Below, in pieces: positions 7,773 through 15,525 of a stretch of 64,000 nt of DNA. The stretch spans positions 254,001 through 318,000 of the forward strand of contig NZ_KK073872.1 in NCBI RefSeq assembly GCF_000585335.1. The letters are read 5' to 3'. Source of the DNA: Cloacibacillus evryensis DSM 19522 (GTDB taxonomy: Bacteria > Synergistota > Synergistia > Synergistales > Synergistaceae). The number at the start of each line of letters is the position of its first letter. Position 1 is the stretch's first letter. Both the position numbers and the translations under genes were made by a program. The notes under the pieces were generated by a model. The model was not told the DNA's origin. It made no database searches and was given only the letters and a program-made list of their open reading frames with translations.

Positions 7773-9251
7773 TCACCTGACCCACAGGTAAAACATCGCC
7801 TCCGTGCCGTCCACCGGGGCTCCGCGGCTGTCGAAGGCCTCGACCGTCACGGTGTAGAGGCGTTTTTTCGCGGTTCCCGGCAGCGTTATCGTGTGGCGGA
7901 ATTCATATATCGAGGGCGAGGTCCATTTTTCGTCGCGCGGGTCATAGCAGCGTTCGAGCCCCGTCGGCAGCTCCTTTTCTATCACCTCTCCGAGACTTTT
8001 TTCCTCAAAGCGGTAGCGTATCTTCGCGATACGGTTTTTTATCGTAAAGGTGCCGTCGTCGTTTTGCTCCACCTCGGATAGCGGCGGCTGTATCGGCGGC
8101 GTGACGCCGAAGAACGTCACCGCCTCCCCGGGGGCCGCGGCTACCGAGTCATAGACGTTCCAGTCGACGCGCCCCGCGTTCTCCGTGGGGAAGTATTTCT
8201 CCGGCCTGGAGCCGAGCTCCGCGCGCGTGAAGCGCAGCCGTTCGCCCTCATCGAGCTTCGTTATCCTTCCCTCCTTAACGTGTTCGCCGTCCCAGGCGGA
8301 ATATTTCAGCGACGGTTCGCCGGCGTCGTAAAAATAGAACCAGACTTCGTCGTCGCGGAAGAGGCGTCCTTCAAAGGCGATGCGGCCAAACTCGACCTCC
8401 TGCGAGGCGCTGCGTTTTTCAGGGATGTTGTAGAGCACGGCGTGGACGCGTCCCGAGGCATACTCAAGGCCGTCGTTGAGCCGCCAGCGCAGGGGTATCT
8501 CATAGACACCGTCAAGGTCGCGGAACCAGTAGCCGGGAAAGGGGTCGCCATATATCCGGTAACCCTTTTCATGGGCAAAGTCCGTCACCTTTTTCATGTG
8601 CGCGGCGGGCGAGAAGCGCGCGAGCATCTTGTCCGGCACCGAGCCGAGCATCACGTCGACGTGCCGCTCCGCGAGGACCCTGCCGCCGGATACGGCGGAT
8701 ACGGTCACGCGGAAGTATTTCCATTCGAGGTCGTCTTTGTAGAGGTTTTTATAGCCGCTGTCGAAGTCTTTCGTGCAGCCGCCCTGTATCAGCGCCGCGT
8801 AGCCGTTTTCCGTCACCGCCGCCTTGAGCCGCGGGTCGTAAAAGGACTGCGGATCTCCGTGGCGATAGACGAGGTCCGGCGGCGGCGAGGCCATCAGCTC
8901 GTCGGGCGGGAGCTTGGTCCAGGGGGCCTTGCCCTCGTAGCGGAACCAAATATCGCGGCGCGGCGTCAGGCCGCTCGCCTTATCCACGCGGCTTTCGACG
9001 GCGCGCAGCGGTATCCTGACGCCGTCGCGCATCAGCCCCGCCTCCGCCACCTCGACTCGGATGTCGACGGGCAGCTCGGCGGCGGGAACTCCCTCGCGGT
9101 CGATGCGTCCGGCGACGTAGAAGTCGCGCCCCGAGGCAAGCACGGTCTCGCGCACGGAGGGTATCTCGATGGATATCTTTACCGCCTCGGCGCGCGGAGC
9201 GGCGCAGAGCGTACAGAGCAACAAAAGTGTCAGAAAAAAGCCGCGCTTCAT
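7773..9251 (-). CDS. Secreted protein of unknown function
   Basis: 492 residues with a Sec signal peptide (KRGFFLTLLLLCTLCAAPRAEA). The mature protein is beta-rich and aromatic, with no catalytic motif I recognise. Early residues (~30-75) resemble an extracellular Ig-like or macroglobulin-type strand pattern (SGRDFYVAGRIDREGVP). Two acidic/aromatic segments, FPGYWFRDLDGVYEIPLRWRL and DDEVWFYFYDAGEPSLKYSAWDG, stand out. The start has GGGAAG upstream. It is a single gene, convergent with the MFS gene. Codon use looks native. No function is assigned; a secreted or cell-surface protein is the most that can be said. Confidence 0.75.
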   Translation of the reverse strand: MKRGFFLTLLLLCTLCAAPRAEAVKISIEIPSVRETVLASGRDFYVAGRIDREGVPAAELPVDIRVEVAEAGLMRDGVRIPLRAVESRVDKASGLTPRRDIWFRYEGKAPWTKLPPDELMASPPPDLVYRHGDPQSFYDPRLKAAVTENGYAALIQGGCTKDFDSGYKNLYKDDLEWKYFRVTVSAVSGGRVLAERHVDVMLGSVPDKMLARFSPAAHMKKVTDFAHEKGYRIYGDPFPGYWFRDLDGVYEIPLRWRLNDGLEYASGRVHAVLYNIPEKRSASQEVEFGRIAFEGRLFRDDEVWFYFYDAGEPSLKYSAWDGEHVKEGRITKLDEGERLRFTRAELGSRPEKYFPTENAGRVDWNVYDSVAAAPGEAVTFFGVTPPIQPPLSEVEQNDDGTFTIKNRIAKIRYRFEEKSLGEVIEKELPTGLERCYDPRDEKWTSPSIYEFRHTITLPGTAKKRLYTVTVEAFDSRGAPVDGTEAMFYLWVR

Positions 9252-9403
9252 CGATCCGGTCTTCCCTTCAGCCAGTTTCCCATATTATATATCACGCCTG
9301 CCGCGGCGGCGGGACTGTAAAATTTTATTTATATTTATATATAAACGTATCTGCCGGTTGACACTTATAATGTTTTCAAAATGTTTATCCCGGGGGTGCT
9401 GCT

Positions 9404-10214
9404 ATGCGAAAAATTTTTCTGGCGGCTCTGGATAAGCACCTATTCCGAGAAAGGGCTGATCCGGGTCTCGCCCGACGGAAAGATCAAACGCTACCGCAGA
9501 GCGGATGGAATGCCTGACGACAAGGTCCGCCTCGCGATGGAGCTCTCTAACGGGGACATCGTCGCCGGCACGAACAGCGGCGCGGCCATTATACGCGGTG
9601 AAAAGATCGTCCGGGTCCTGGACGGCAGGTCCGGGCTGGCGAACCTTACGATACTCTCCGCCTGCGAGGACGAAGACGGCACTCTCTATCTCGGCACCGA
9701 CGGCGGGGGGATATTCTCCGTTGCGCGCGGCGGCGTGATGAAAAACTTCACGAAGGCGGACGGCCTTGGCGCCGATGTGATACTTCGCCTGCTCTACGAC
9801 GGGAAACACAACGGCATATGAATAAGCGCCGGCAAAGGTCTCTTCTATATGGACCTGGAGCACGGCGGAGAGATTCGTTCCTTTGGATTGCCGGTCCCGG
9901 TATCGAGCGGCATCTTCGATATAAAGCACGGCCCGCGCGGCAGGCTGATGCTGATCGCCGATACGGGGATACACCTGGCCGACAAGCGAAACGAGGCGAG
10001 GCCGAAACTGGCGGTCAACAAGATCACCGTCGACGGCAAGGTCCATGAGAACCCGGCGCGGCTGGATATTCCGAGCGGCGCGAGGCGCCTCACCTCTGCG
10101 AAGCGGTGAGCTTAAAATATACTGCGGGCAGCCGGATAACGGAGGGAGCGAGGCTCCTCCAGGCGAAAAAGACAGTTAAGAAAACGCAATACTATGTCCG
10201 CTGATTACGTCCGG
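9404..10214 (+). pseudogene. Decayed two-component-propeller (Reg_prop) sensor gene
   Basis: Reg_prop beta-propeller repeats are visible: LWISTYSEKGLIRVSPDGK, GDIVAGTNSGAAII and GTLYLGTDGGGIFSV. Three lesions are seen. First, ATG 9404 opens a signal-peptide-like MRKIFLAAL in a different frame from the propeller, so a deletion probably joined the start to the middle of the gene. Second, TGA at 9819-9821 falls where the repeat expects Trp (GI-stop-ISAGKGLFYMD), after which the same frame continues to 10109. Third, the frame ends soon after the last propeller, with only a short open remnant to about 10214 and no full Y_Y_Y, kinase or GGDEF output domain. The ancestor was probably a membrane or secreted sensor. 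Confidence 0.75.
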
Positions 10215-10300
10215 AGAGCCGATATCTTTGATTTCGCGCGAATCGGCCGGTTTGTCCGTCAAATGCGGCCGCCTGTGGCGCGCAGCTGAAATAGGGAATC

Positions 10301-10332
10301 TGTGACTCCCGTCATCGAAGCTGATAGTCACA
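10301..10332. repeat. Inverted repeat upstream of the FCD regulator
   Basis: TGTGACT (10301-10307) and AGTCACA (10326-10332) are exact reverse complements separated by 18 bases. It sits just before a TATAAT at 10345-10350. It could be an operator. Confidence 0.35.
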
Positions 10333-10339
10333 TCAGATC

Positions 10340-10359
10340 ACGCATATAATCAGCGGCTC
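10340..10359. repeat. 20-bp dispersed repeat, copy 1
   Basis: ACGCATATAATCAGCGGCTC is identical to 28262-28281. Here it lies in the noncoding stretch upstream of the FCD regulator. Confidence 0.6.
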
Positions 10360-10404
10360 CTTTAAACGGGCTTGCAATATACGCCCGTATTAGGTATCCT
10401 TAAC

Positions 10405-10420
10405 TCATCATATTTGATGA
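10405..10420. promoter_or_regulatory. Candidate operator TCATCA-TATT-TGATGA
   Basis: A 16-bp perfect palindrome 48 bases upstream of the FCD-domain regulator's ATG (10468). FCD/FadR-type regulators usually bind short palindromes and often autoregulate. Another inverted repeat, ACGGGC/GCCCGT, lies at 10366-10388. Confidence 0.4.
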
Positions 10421-10467
10421 CCGGCGGCTGTCGCATACTGTCTGCATGGGCCGGATACGTCACGGAC

Positions 10468-11187
10468 ATGGGAGTGTTTGATGTGCTTCAGTCTCACGAT
10501 AACGTAATATACAACATACTTCTCTTCCTCAAGGAGACGAACGAACCGGCCGGAGCCGGGTCGGTGCAGCGCTTTTTGGAGAAGAAGGGCTTTTCCATGG
10601 CCGAGGCGACGGTGGGACGCGTCCTGCGGGACATGGACTGCGCGGGCTATACGGAGAAGAGAAGCAACCAGGGGCGCGCCATCTCCGCAGACGGGGAGAA
10701 GCGGCTGCGCGAGCTGGAGGAGATGCGCTGGCACGATAAGTGGACCGAGGGCTTTCTCGACGTCTTCGAGAGGACCGACAAGAATTATCTGCTGGATCTT
10801 CTCGAGGCGCGCCTGCCGGTGGAGACCACCGTCGCGCGGCTGGCGGCGCGGAGGGCCTCCGCGGAGGAGACCGAGGCGCTGCGCGCAGTTGTGAAAGAGC
10901 AGGAGCGCCTCGCGAAGCGCGGAGCCCCCGTCTCCGCGCTCGACGACGAATTTCACCGCACGCTGGCCGCGGCGAGCCATAACCAGATACTTGAGGCGAT
11001 CGTCGAGCTGCTTCGCAAGAAAGAGGAATACGGCCGGGCCTTTGAGAAGATCCGCCGCGACGCCGGGCATATTTACAACAGCGAGCACCGGAAGATATTC
11101 GAGGCCATCGAGGCGAGAGACCCCGAGCTCGCGGAGCTCACGATGAAGAGGCACATAGCTAACCTCATAGAGAGCGTTTCGCAATAA
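10468..11187 (+). CDS. Winged-helix regulator with C-terminal FCD domain
   Basis: 239 residues. The N-terminal ~85 residues form a winged helix (VIYNILLFLKETNEPAGAGSVQRFLEKKGFSMAEATVGRVLRDM), more like the RNase R/NrpR-type HTH than classical GntR. Residues ~100-235 form an all-helical FCD ligand-binding domain with the usual metal-site pattern: D-x3-H in DDEFHRTLAAASHNQ, EHRKIFEAIEARD, and MKRHIANLIE near the end. The frame is open from TTG 10372, but ATG 10468 gives the family N-terminus. Such proteins repress or activate catabolic genes in response to organic acids. The target is unknown; it may control itself through 10405-10420. Confidence 0.8.
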   Translation: MGVFDVLQSHDNVIYNILLFLKETNEPAGAGSVQRFLEKKGFSMAEATVGRVLRDMDCAGYTEKRSNQGRAISADGEKRLRELEEMRWHDKWTEGFLDVFERTDKNYLLDLLEARLPVETTVARLAARRASAEETEALRAVVKEQERLAKRGAPVSALDDEFHRTLAAASHNQILEAIVELLRKKEEYGRAFEKIRRDAGHIYNSEHRKIFEAIEARDPELAELTMKRHIANLIESVSQ

Positions 11188-11209
11188 AGAGCGCCTCCGC
11201 GCAGAGAGA

Positions 11210-11242
11210 GGCCCGGGCCGGTACGCCCGGGCCCTGTTTTTT
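11210..11242 (+). terminator. Intrinsic terminator after the FCD regulator
   Basis: Perfect stem GGCCCGGGC (11210-11218) / GCCCGGGCC (11225-11233) with a six-base loop, then CTGTTTTTT. Confidence 0.85.
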
Positions 11243-11416
11243 GCCCGCCGCGCGCGCTTGCGCCTAAAGAGCGGGAGCCGGCGCATGAAAGCCGGCCGCC
11301 CGGTGTTTTCATTAAAAGACCTGATGCCCCCGCCCCGCCTAAAGAACATATTTTCTGCCGATTGAATAATTCTTCGCATATAATATGCTAAAGAAAAAGG
11401 ATGGTGGACTGACAAG

Positions 11417-13006
11417 ATGAACAAAATCGGCAAATGGATCGTATGGGCGCTGATCGCGGCCTTCCTGCTCGGCTTCCTGCCGACGATAATAGACACGCTC
11501 GCGGGGTTTTTCGTTCTGACGGAGGAGGGGCTGGGCGTGACGCAGCACTTCACGCGTACGCTTGATACGGTCGTCGCCACGGCGGAGAGCTATATGTGGC
11601 ACATCGTCATCGCCTATTCCATCATTATCGCCTTCATCATCTTCATGGAGGGACAGAACCCCGACCGCACGATACTCTGGATGCTCGTGCTCGTCTTTGT
11701 CCCCGTCTTCGGCGTCATCCTCTACCTCATCCTCGGCCCCGACCTGCAGAGCATACGCAACAGGAGGCTCTTCCGTCCGGCGAAAAAATACGGCTTCGAC
11801 CATTCCCCCTTCAAAAAAGCTACCGAGGACCAGTTCCTCATCGGCAGTATGCTGCACGCCTGCAGCGGCGCCGACCTCCTCGTGCGGAACCGCGTTGAGA
11901 TCCTGATAAACGGAGCCGAGACCTTCCCCGCGATAGAGGCGGCGATCGCGGGCGCGGAGAAATTTATCCACATGGAATTTTTCATCATCCGCGACGACGA
12001 TCTCGGACGCAGGATCGGCGGCATGCTCATGGAGGCGGCGCGGCGCGGCGTGAAGGTCCGCGTGCTCTATGACGCTGTCGGCAGCTGGAGCCTCAAGGCC
12101 CGATTTGTGAAGGAGCTCGAGGAGGGCGGCGTCGAGTGCCGCTCTTTCATGCCGGTCTCGTTGCCTCTCTTCCGCCGCAAGATGAACTTCCGCAACCACC
12201 GCAAGATACTGGTGGCGGACGGCAAGGTGGCCTTCACGGGAGGCATCAACATCGGCGAGGAATACGACGGCAAGGGGCACCTCGGCTTCTGGCGCGACAC
12301 CTTTGTGCGTCTTGAGGGAGAGGCGGTGGCGGCTCTGCATAATATATTCCTCCATGACTGGTGCGTGCGCTCCGCCGACGATCCCGCGGCGATCTGCGAA
12401 GACCTCAACATAACGTTGAACGGCCTGCCGGTCAAAGACGACTACTCCGCTCTGCCGGTCATTCCGCTGCAGGTCGTGGAGAGCGGCGTCGACAGCGTCT
12501 GGCACTCGATCGCCAAAGGTTACTACGGGATGATCTCACGCGCGCAGAAGCGCGTCTGGGTGACCTCACCCTACCTTGTGCCGGGGCCTGAGCTGATGAA
12601 CGCGCTGATCGCCTCTTCGCTCTCGGGCGTCGATGTCCGGGTGATGATGCCATCGGTCAAGGACCATTTTCTCGTCTTCTGGGGCAGCCGCAGCAACATC
12701 GAGCCGCTGCTCCGCGCGGGGGTGCGCGTCTTCCAGTATCAGGACGGCTTCATCCACACGAAGTCGGTCGTCTCCGACAGCTGCATCGCCTCGGTCGGCA
12801 CCTGCAACATGGATGTCCGCAGCCTCGACATCAACTTTGAAAATCAGCTCTTCATCTATGACCGGGAGATCGCGGAATCCTTCGCGCGTCAGTTCGAGAC
12901 CGACATGAAACGCTGCAAAGAGCTTCACATCGGCGAATGGGAGAAACGGCCGCTCTGGCAAAAACTGCTGGAATCCTTCGGACGCCTCTATTCGGCGCAG
13001 ATATAG
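11417..13006 (+). CDS. cls: Cardiolipin synthase (phospholipase D family)
   Basis: 529 residues. N-terminal transmembrane helices include the PLDc_N signature GQNPDRTILWMLVLVFVPVFGVILYLILG. Two HKD catalytic motifs follow: FRNHRKILVADGKVAFTGGINIG (~residue 255) and FIHTKSVVSDSCIASVGTCNMD (~residue 445). This is the ClsA-type layout, condensing two phosphatidylglycerols (or PG with another phospholipid) into cardiolipin at the inner membrane. The next gene begins two bases after its stop, so it heads a three-gene run (cls, metallophosphoesterase, RNase H-like). Confidence 0.93.
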   Translation: MNKIGKWIVWALIAAFLLGFLPTIIDTLAGFFVLTEEGLGVTQHFTRTLDTVVATAESYMWHIVIAYSIIIAFIIFMEGQNPDRTILWMLVLVFVPVFGVILYLILGPDLQSIRNRRLFRPAKKYGFDHSPFKKATEDQFLIGSMLHACSGADLLVRNRVEILINGAETFPAIEAAIAGAEKFIHMEFFIIRDDDLGRRIGGMLMEAARRGVKVRVLYDAVGSWSLKARFVKELEEGGVECRSFMPVSLPLFRRKMNFRNHRKILVADGKVAFTGGINIGEEYDGKGHLGFWRDTFVRLEGEAVAALHNIFLHDWCVRSADDPAAICEDLNITLNGLPVKDDYSALPVIPLQVVESGVDSVWHSIAKGYYGMISRAQKRVWVTSPYLVPGPELMNALIASSLSGVDVRVMMPSVKDHFLVFWGSRSNIEPLLRAGVRVFQYQDGFIHTKSVVSDSCIASVGTCNMDVRSLDINFENQLFIYDREIAESFARQFETDMKRCKELHIGEWEKRPLWQKLLESFGRLYSAQI

Positions 13007-13007
13007 C

Positions 13008-14147
13008 ATGAACGACAGGGTCTTTGAGCGGCGTTTCTCCGAGCATCCCGCCTTCTGGGCGGCCTGTGCCGCCATCGTCACGGTCATCTACATTTACATA
13101 TTCCTCACCATAAACGAGGCGCAGCCCGAGGGCACCGCCGGCGTCATCTGGCTGATGCTCTGCTTCGCGATGACGGGCCTCTCATACCTCGCGCGGAGGA
13201 CGAAGCGCCTCCACCACGCGCAGCTGCGCCGCTGGACGGACAGAGCCGGCAGCCTCTGGCTGCTGTTTGTGCTGTACGCGTTTTTCACCCTCATCGCGCT
13301 TGAAACGGCGGGAAGATTTTTGGGCGGCGGGCTGCCCGCATGGGCGGAGTTGGCGGCCTCGTTCGCCCTCTCCCTCTGCCTCATCGCGCTGGGGGTGAAG
13401 CAGGCGCACACGATACAGACGACTAAAATCACGGTGGAGACGGAAAAGCTGCCGCCCGGCGAAGAGCGGCTGCGCATCGTACAGCTGACGGACCTCCACC
13501 TCGGCCCCTACACCGGCGTCAAGCTGCTGGCGCAGATACTGCGGCGCGTGCGTGAGGCCGATCCCGACATGGTGCTTGTGACGGGCGACGTCGCCGACGG
13601 CTCTCTCGAGGGACGCGGACGCGAAATAGCGATGTTTCGCCGCATCAGGCCAAAATACGGAGTCTATGCCGTCACCGGCAACCACGACTACTACGACGGA
13701 ATAGACAAGGCGCTTGAATTCATGCGCCGCGCCGGGATGCGCGTGCTGCGCGGGGAATCGGTCTGCGCCGGCGGCATCGTCGTCGTCGGAGTGGACGACC
13801 GCGACCATCTCTGCGAGGATAAATGGGGCCTTTCGCGTTCGGAGACGGTCATCGTCAATACGAAGAGCCGTTTCCGCGACAAATTTATCCTGCTGCTGCG
13901 CCACCGCCCCGTCGTCGAGATCGGCACGCAGGGGCTCTTCGACCTGCAGCTGTCGGGGCACACCCACGGGGGGCAGCTTTTCCCGATCATCTCTTCGCGG
14001 CTGTTCTTTCGCGGGCATTCGCGGGGCTTTAAAAAACTGAAAAACGGCAGTATGCTATATACGAGCAACGGCGCGGGATATGTCGGCCCCCCAGTGAGGC
14101 TCATGGCCCCGCCGGAGATTGTGGTGATAGATCTGGTGAGAAAATAA
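13008..14147 (+). CDS. Membrane-anchored metallophosphoesterase (YkuE/YaeI-like)
   Basis: 379 residues. Residues 1-130 hold about four transmembrane helices. Residues ~150-379 form a calcineurin-type phosphoesterase with all metal motifs: QLTDLHLG, VTGDVADG, GNHDYYDG, LLRHRP and SGHTHGGQLFP. Family members hydrolyse phosphodiesters or phospholipid headgroups such as UDP-diacylglucosamine-like substrates. Being adjacent to cardiolipin synthase suggests a role at the membrane, but this is inference. Confidence 0.88.
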   Translation: MNDRVFERRFSEHPAFWAACAAIVTVIYIYIFLTINEAQPEGTAGVIWLMLCFAMTGLSYLARRTKRLHHAQLRRWTDRAGSLWLLFVLYAFFTLIALETAGRFLGGGLPAWAELAASFALSLCLIALGVKQAHTIQTTKITVETEKLPPGEERLRIVQLTDLHLGPYTGVKLLAQILRRVREADPDMVLVTGDVADGSLEGRGREIAMFRRIRPKYGVYAVTGNHDYYDGIDKALEFMRRAGMRVLRGESVCAGGIVVVGVDDRDHLCEDKWGLSRSETVIVNTKSRFRDKFILLLRHRPVVEIGTQGLFDLQLSGHTHGGQLFPIISSRLFFRGHSRGFKKLKNGSMLYTSNGAGYVGPPVRLMAPPEIVVIDLVRK

Positions 14148-15395
14148 TTGGCGCGTCCACAGAGAAATTCTCCTGAAAAATTCGGACGGCTCGACGGACT
14201 TCTGCCGCGGGCGGAGGGAAAGATAGAGCCGGGACCGCAGAACCTTCCGAGAGAGCTCGACATCGACGGGCTGCCGGAGGGACGGTGGATCGCGCGCGGC
14301 GTCTACCGCATGGAGCGGGAGTTTGAATATGGCCGCTGGTACGGCAAGAAGATGCTCGCCTCCCCCGAGGAGAGCGGGCGGGTTCTCTGCCACTGGGGCG
14401 GAAACGCCGCCCCGGTCTTCCTCGATACGGAGACGACGGGACTCTCCGGCGGCACGGGAACATACGCCTTCCTCATCGGCCTCGGACTCTGCGGCGCGGC
14501 CTCTTTCCGCGTCGTGCAGCTATTCCTCGCCGGCCCCGCCTGGGAAAAAAGCTGGCTCGCCGCGATCGAGGCGGAGCTGCCGGAACGTTACGGCCTTGTG
14601 ACATACAACGGCCGCGCCTTCGACCTGCCGCTGCTGCGCACCCGCTACACGCTGGCGCGCGCCGTCCCCTCGTGGAACGGAGCGCAGCACATGGACCTGC
14701 TGACGCTCTCGCGCCATTTCTACAAGGGAAGACTCTCCTCCTGCTCCCTCTCGTCTATCGAGAGAAACGTCCTCGGCCTGCGCCGCGGCGGCGAGGACGT
14801 CCCCGGAAGCGAGATACCGTGGATGTACACCCAGTTCCTCCGTACACAGGACGCCGGGCCGCTGCGCGGCATCTTTTACCACAACACCCTCGACATAGTC
14901 TCGCTCGCGGCGCTGCAGATCCACATCGCGGAGATGGCGCGCGGCGAATGCTCCTGTGCGGCGGATATGATACGCGCCGGCGACCTTTGGGCCGCGAAGG
15001 GCTTTCAGGCGGAGGCGCGCGCGGCCTGGGAGGGCGCGCTGGACTTCAGCCGCGACCGCCATCTCGCTCTGCTGCGCCTGGCGGAGACGGAGCGTGCCGC
15101 GGGAAATTACGAATCCGCCTATCGTTATTACGAAGAATCGCTCGAAACGGAACGCCGTCCCGTGCGCACACTCGAGGCGATGGCGAAGATAGAGGAGCAC
15201 CGCTTCCGCCGCTGCGAAGAGGCCCTGGCCCACGCGACGGAGGCGCTGCGCTGGCTTGAAAGCCACCGCATCTTTAAAGACCGCCAGTGGGAAGAGGACC
15301 GAAAGAACCTCCTGCACCGGATAGAGAGGCTCAAGAGGAAGATCGCCGGTAAAGAGTGCGGCGAAGAGACGCATCCAGACGACGGCGAACTGTGA
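14148..15395 (+). CDS. RNase H-like (YprB-type) exonuclease-fold protein with TPR tail
   Basis: 415 residues starting at TTG 14148, directly after the previous stop codon. Residues ~85-270 are an RNase_H_2/DEDD-fold domain: FLDTETTGLSGGTGTYAFLIGLG carries the DxE pair, followed by TYNGRAFDLPLLRTRY and HNTLDIVSLAAL with the late Asp. Residues ~275-400 are helical TPR-like repeats (AGDLWAAKGFQAEARAAWEGAL, AGNYESAYRYYEESLETE). The arrangement matches the YprB/COG3359 family of predicted exonucleases. Substrate unknown. Confidence 0.82.
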   Translation: MARPQRNSPEKFGRLDGLLPRAEGKIEPGPQNLPRELDIDGLPEGRWIARGVYRMEREFEYGRWYGKKMLASPEESGRVLCHWGGNAAPVFLDTETTGLSGGTGTYAFLIGLGLCGAASFRVVQLFLAGPAWEKSWLAAIEAELPERYGLVTYNGRAFDLPLLRTRYTLARAVPSWNGAQHMDLLTLSRHFYKGRLSSCSLSSIERNVLGLRRGGEDVPGSEIPWMYTQFLRTQDAGPLRGIFYHNTLDIVSLAALQIHIAEMARGECSCAADMIRAGDLWAAKGFQAEARAAWEGALDFSRDRHLALLRLAETERAAGNYESAYRYYEESLETERRPVRTLEAMAKIEEHRFRRCEEALAHATEALRWLESHRIFKDRQWEEDRKNLLHRIERLKRKIAGKECGEETHPDDGEL

Positions 15396-15432
15396 CCCCG
15401 CTTCCGCCGGCACCGCGCGATAGAGGATGCCT

Positions 15433-15468
15433 GTCATTATCCCGGCATGATGATGTATAATTCATGCC
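15433..15468 (+). promoter_or_regulatory. Promoter of argH with an inverted repeat around the -10 box
   Basis: A TATAAT at 15456-15461 has a weak -35 (GTCATT, 15433-15438) 17 bases upstream. GGCATGA (15444-15450) and TCATGCC (15462-15468) form a perfect 7-bp inverted repeat flanking the -10 box, a position suited to repressor binding. The AT-rich TGATGTATAATTCA within it faintly resembles an ARG box, but that is speculative. Confidence 0.5.
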
Positions 15469-15525
15469 AGCTTTATTGAACAGATCAGAGAACTTGCCTG
15501 ATACTTGGAAGGAGAGCTGGCTAAA

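Noticed and set aside
9819-9821. UGA recoded as Trp or selenocysteine in the propeller gene
   Set aside because: The same gene also has a start-proximal deletion/frameshift and a missing output domain, so plain gene decay is simpler.
10408-12505. Two minus-strand frames of 390 and 388 codons over the FCD regulator and cls
   Set aside because: Both are antisense to genes with clear domains and have composition typical of reverse-frame translation.
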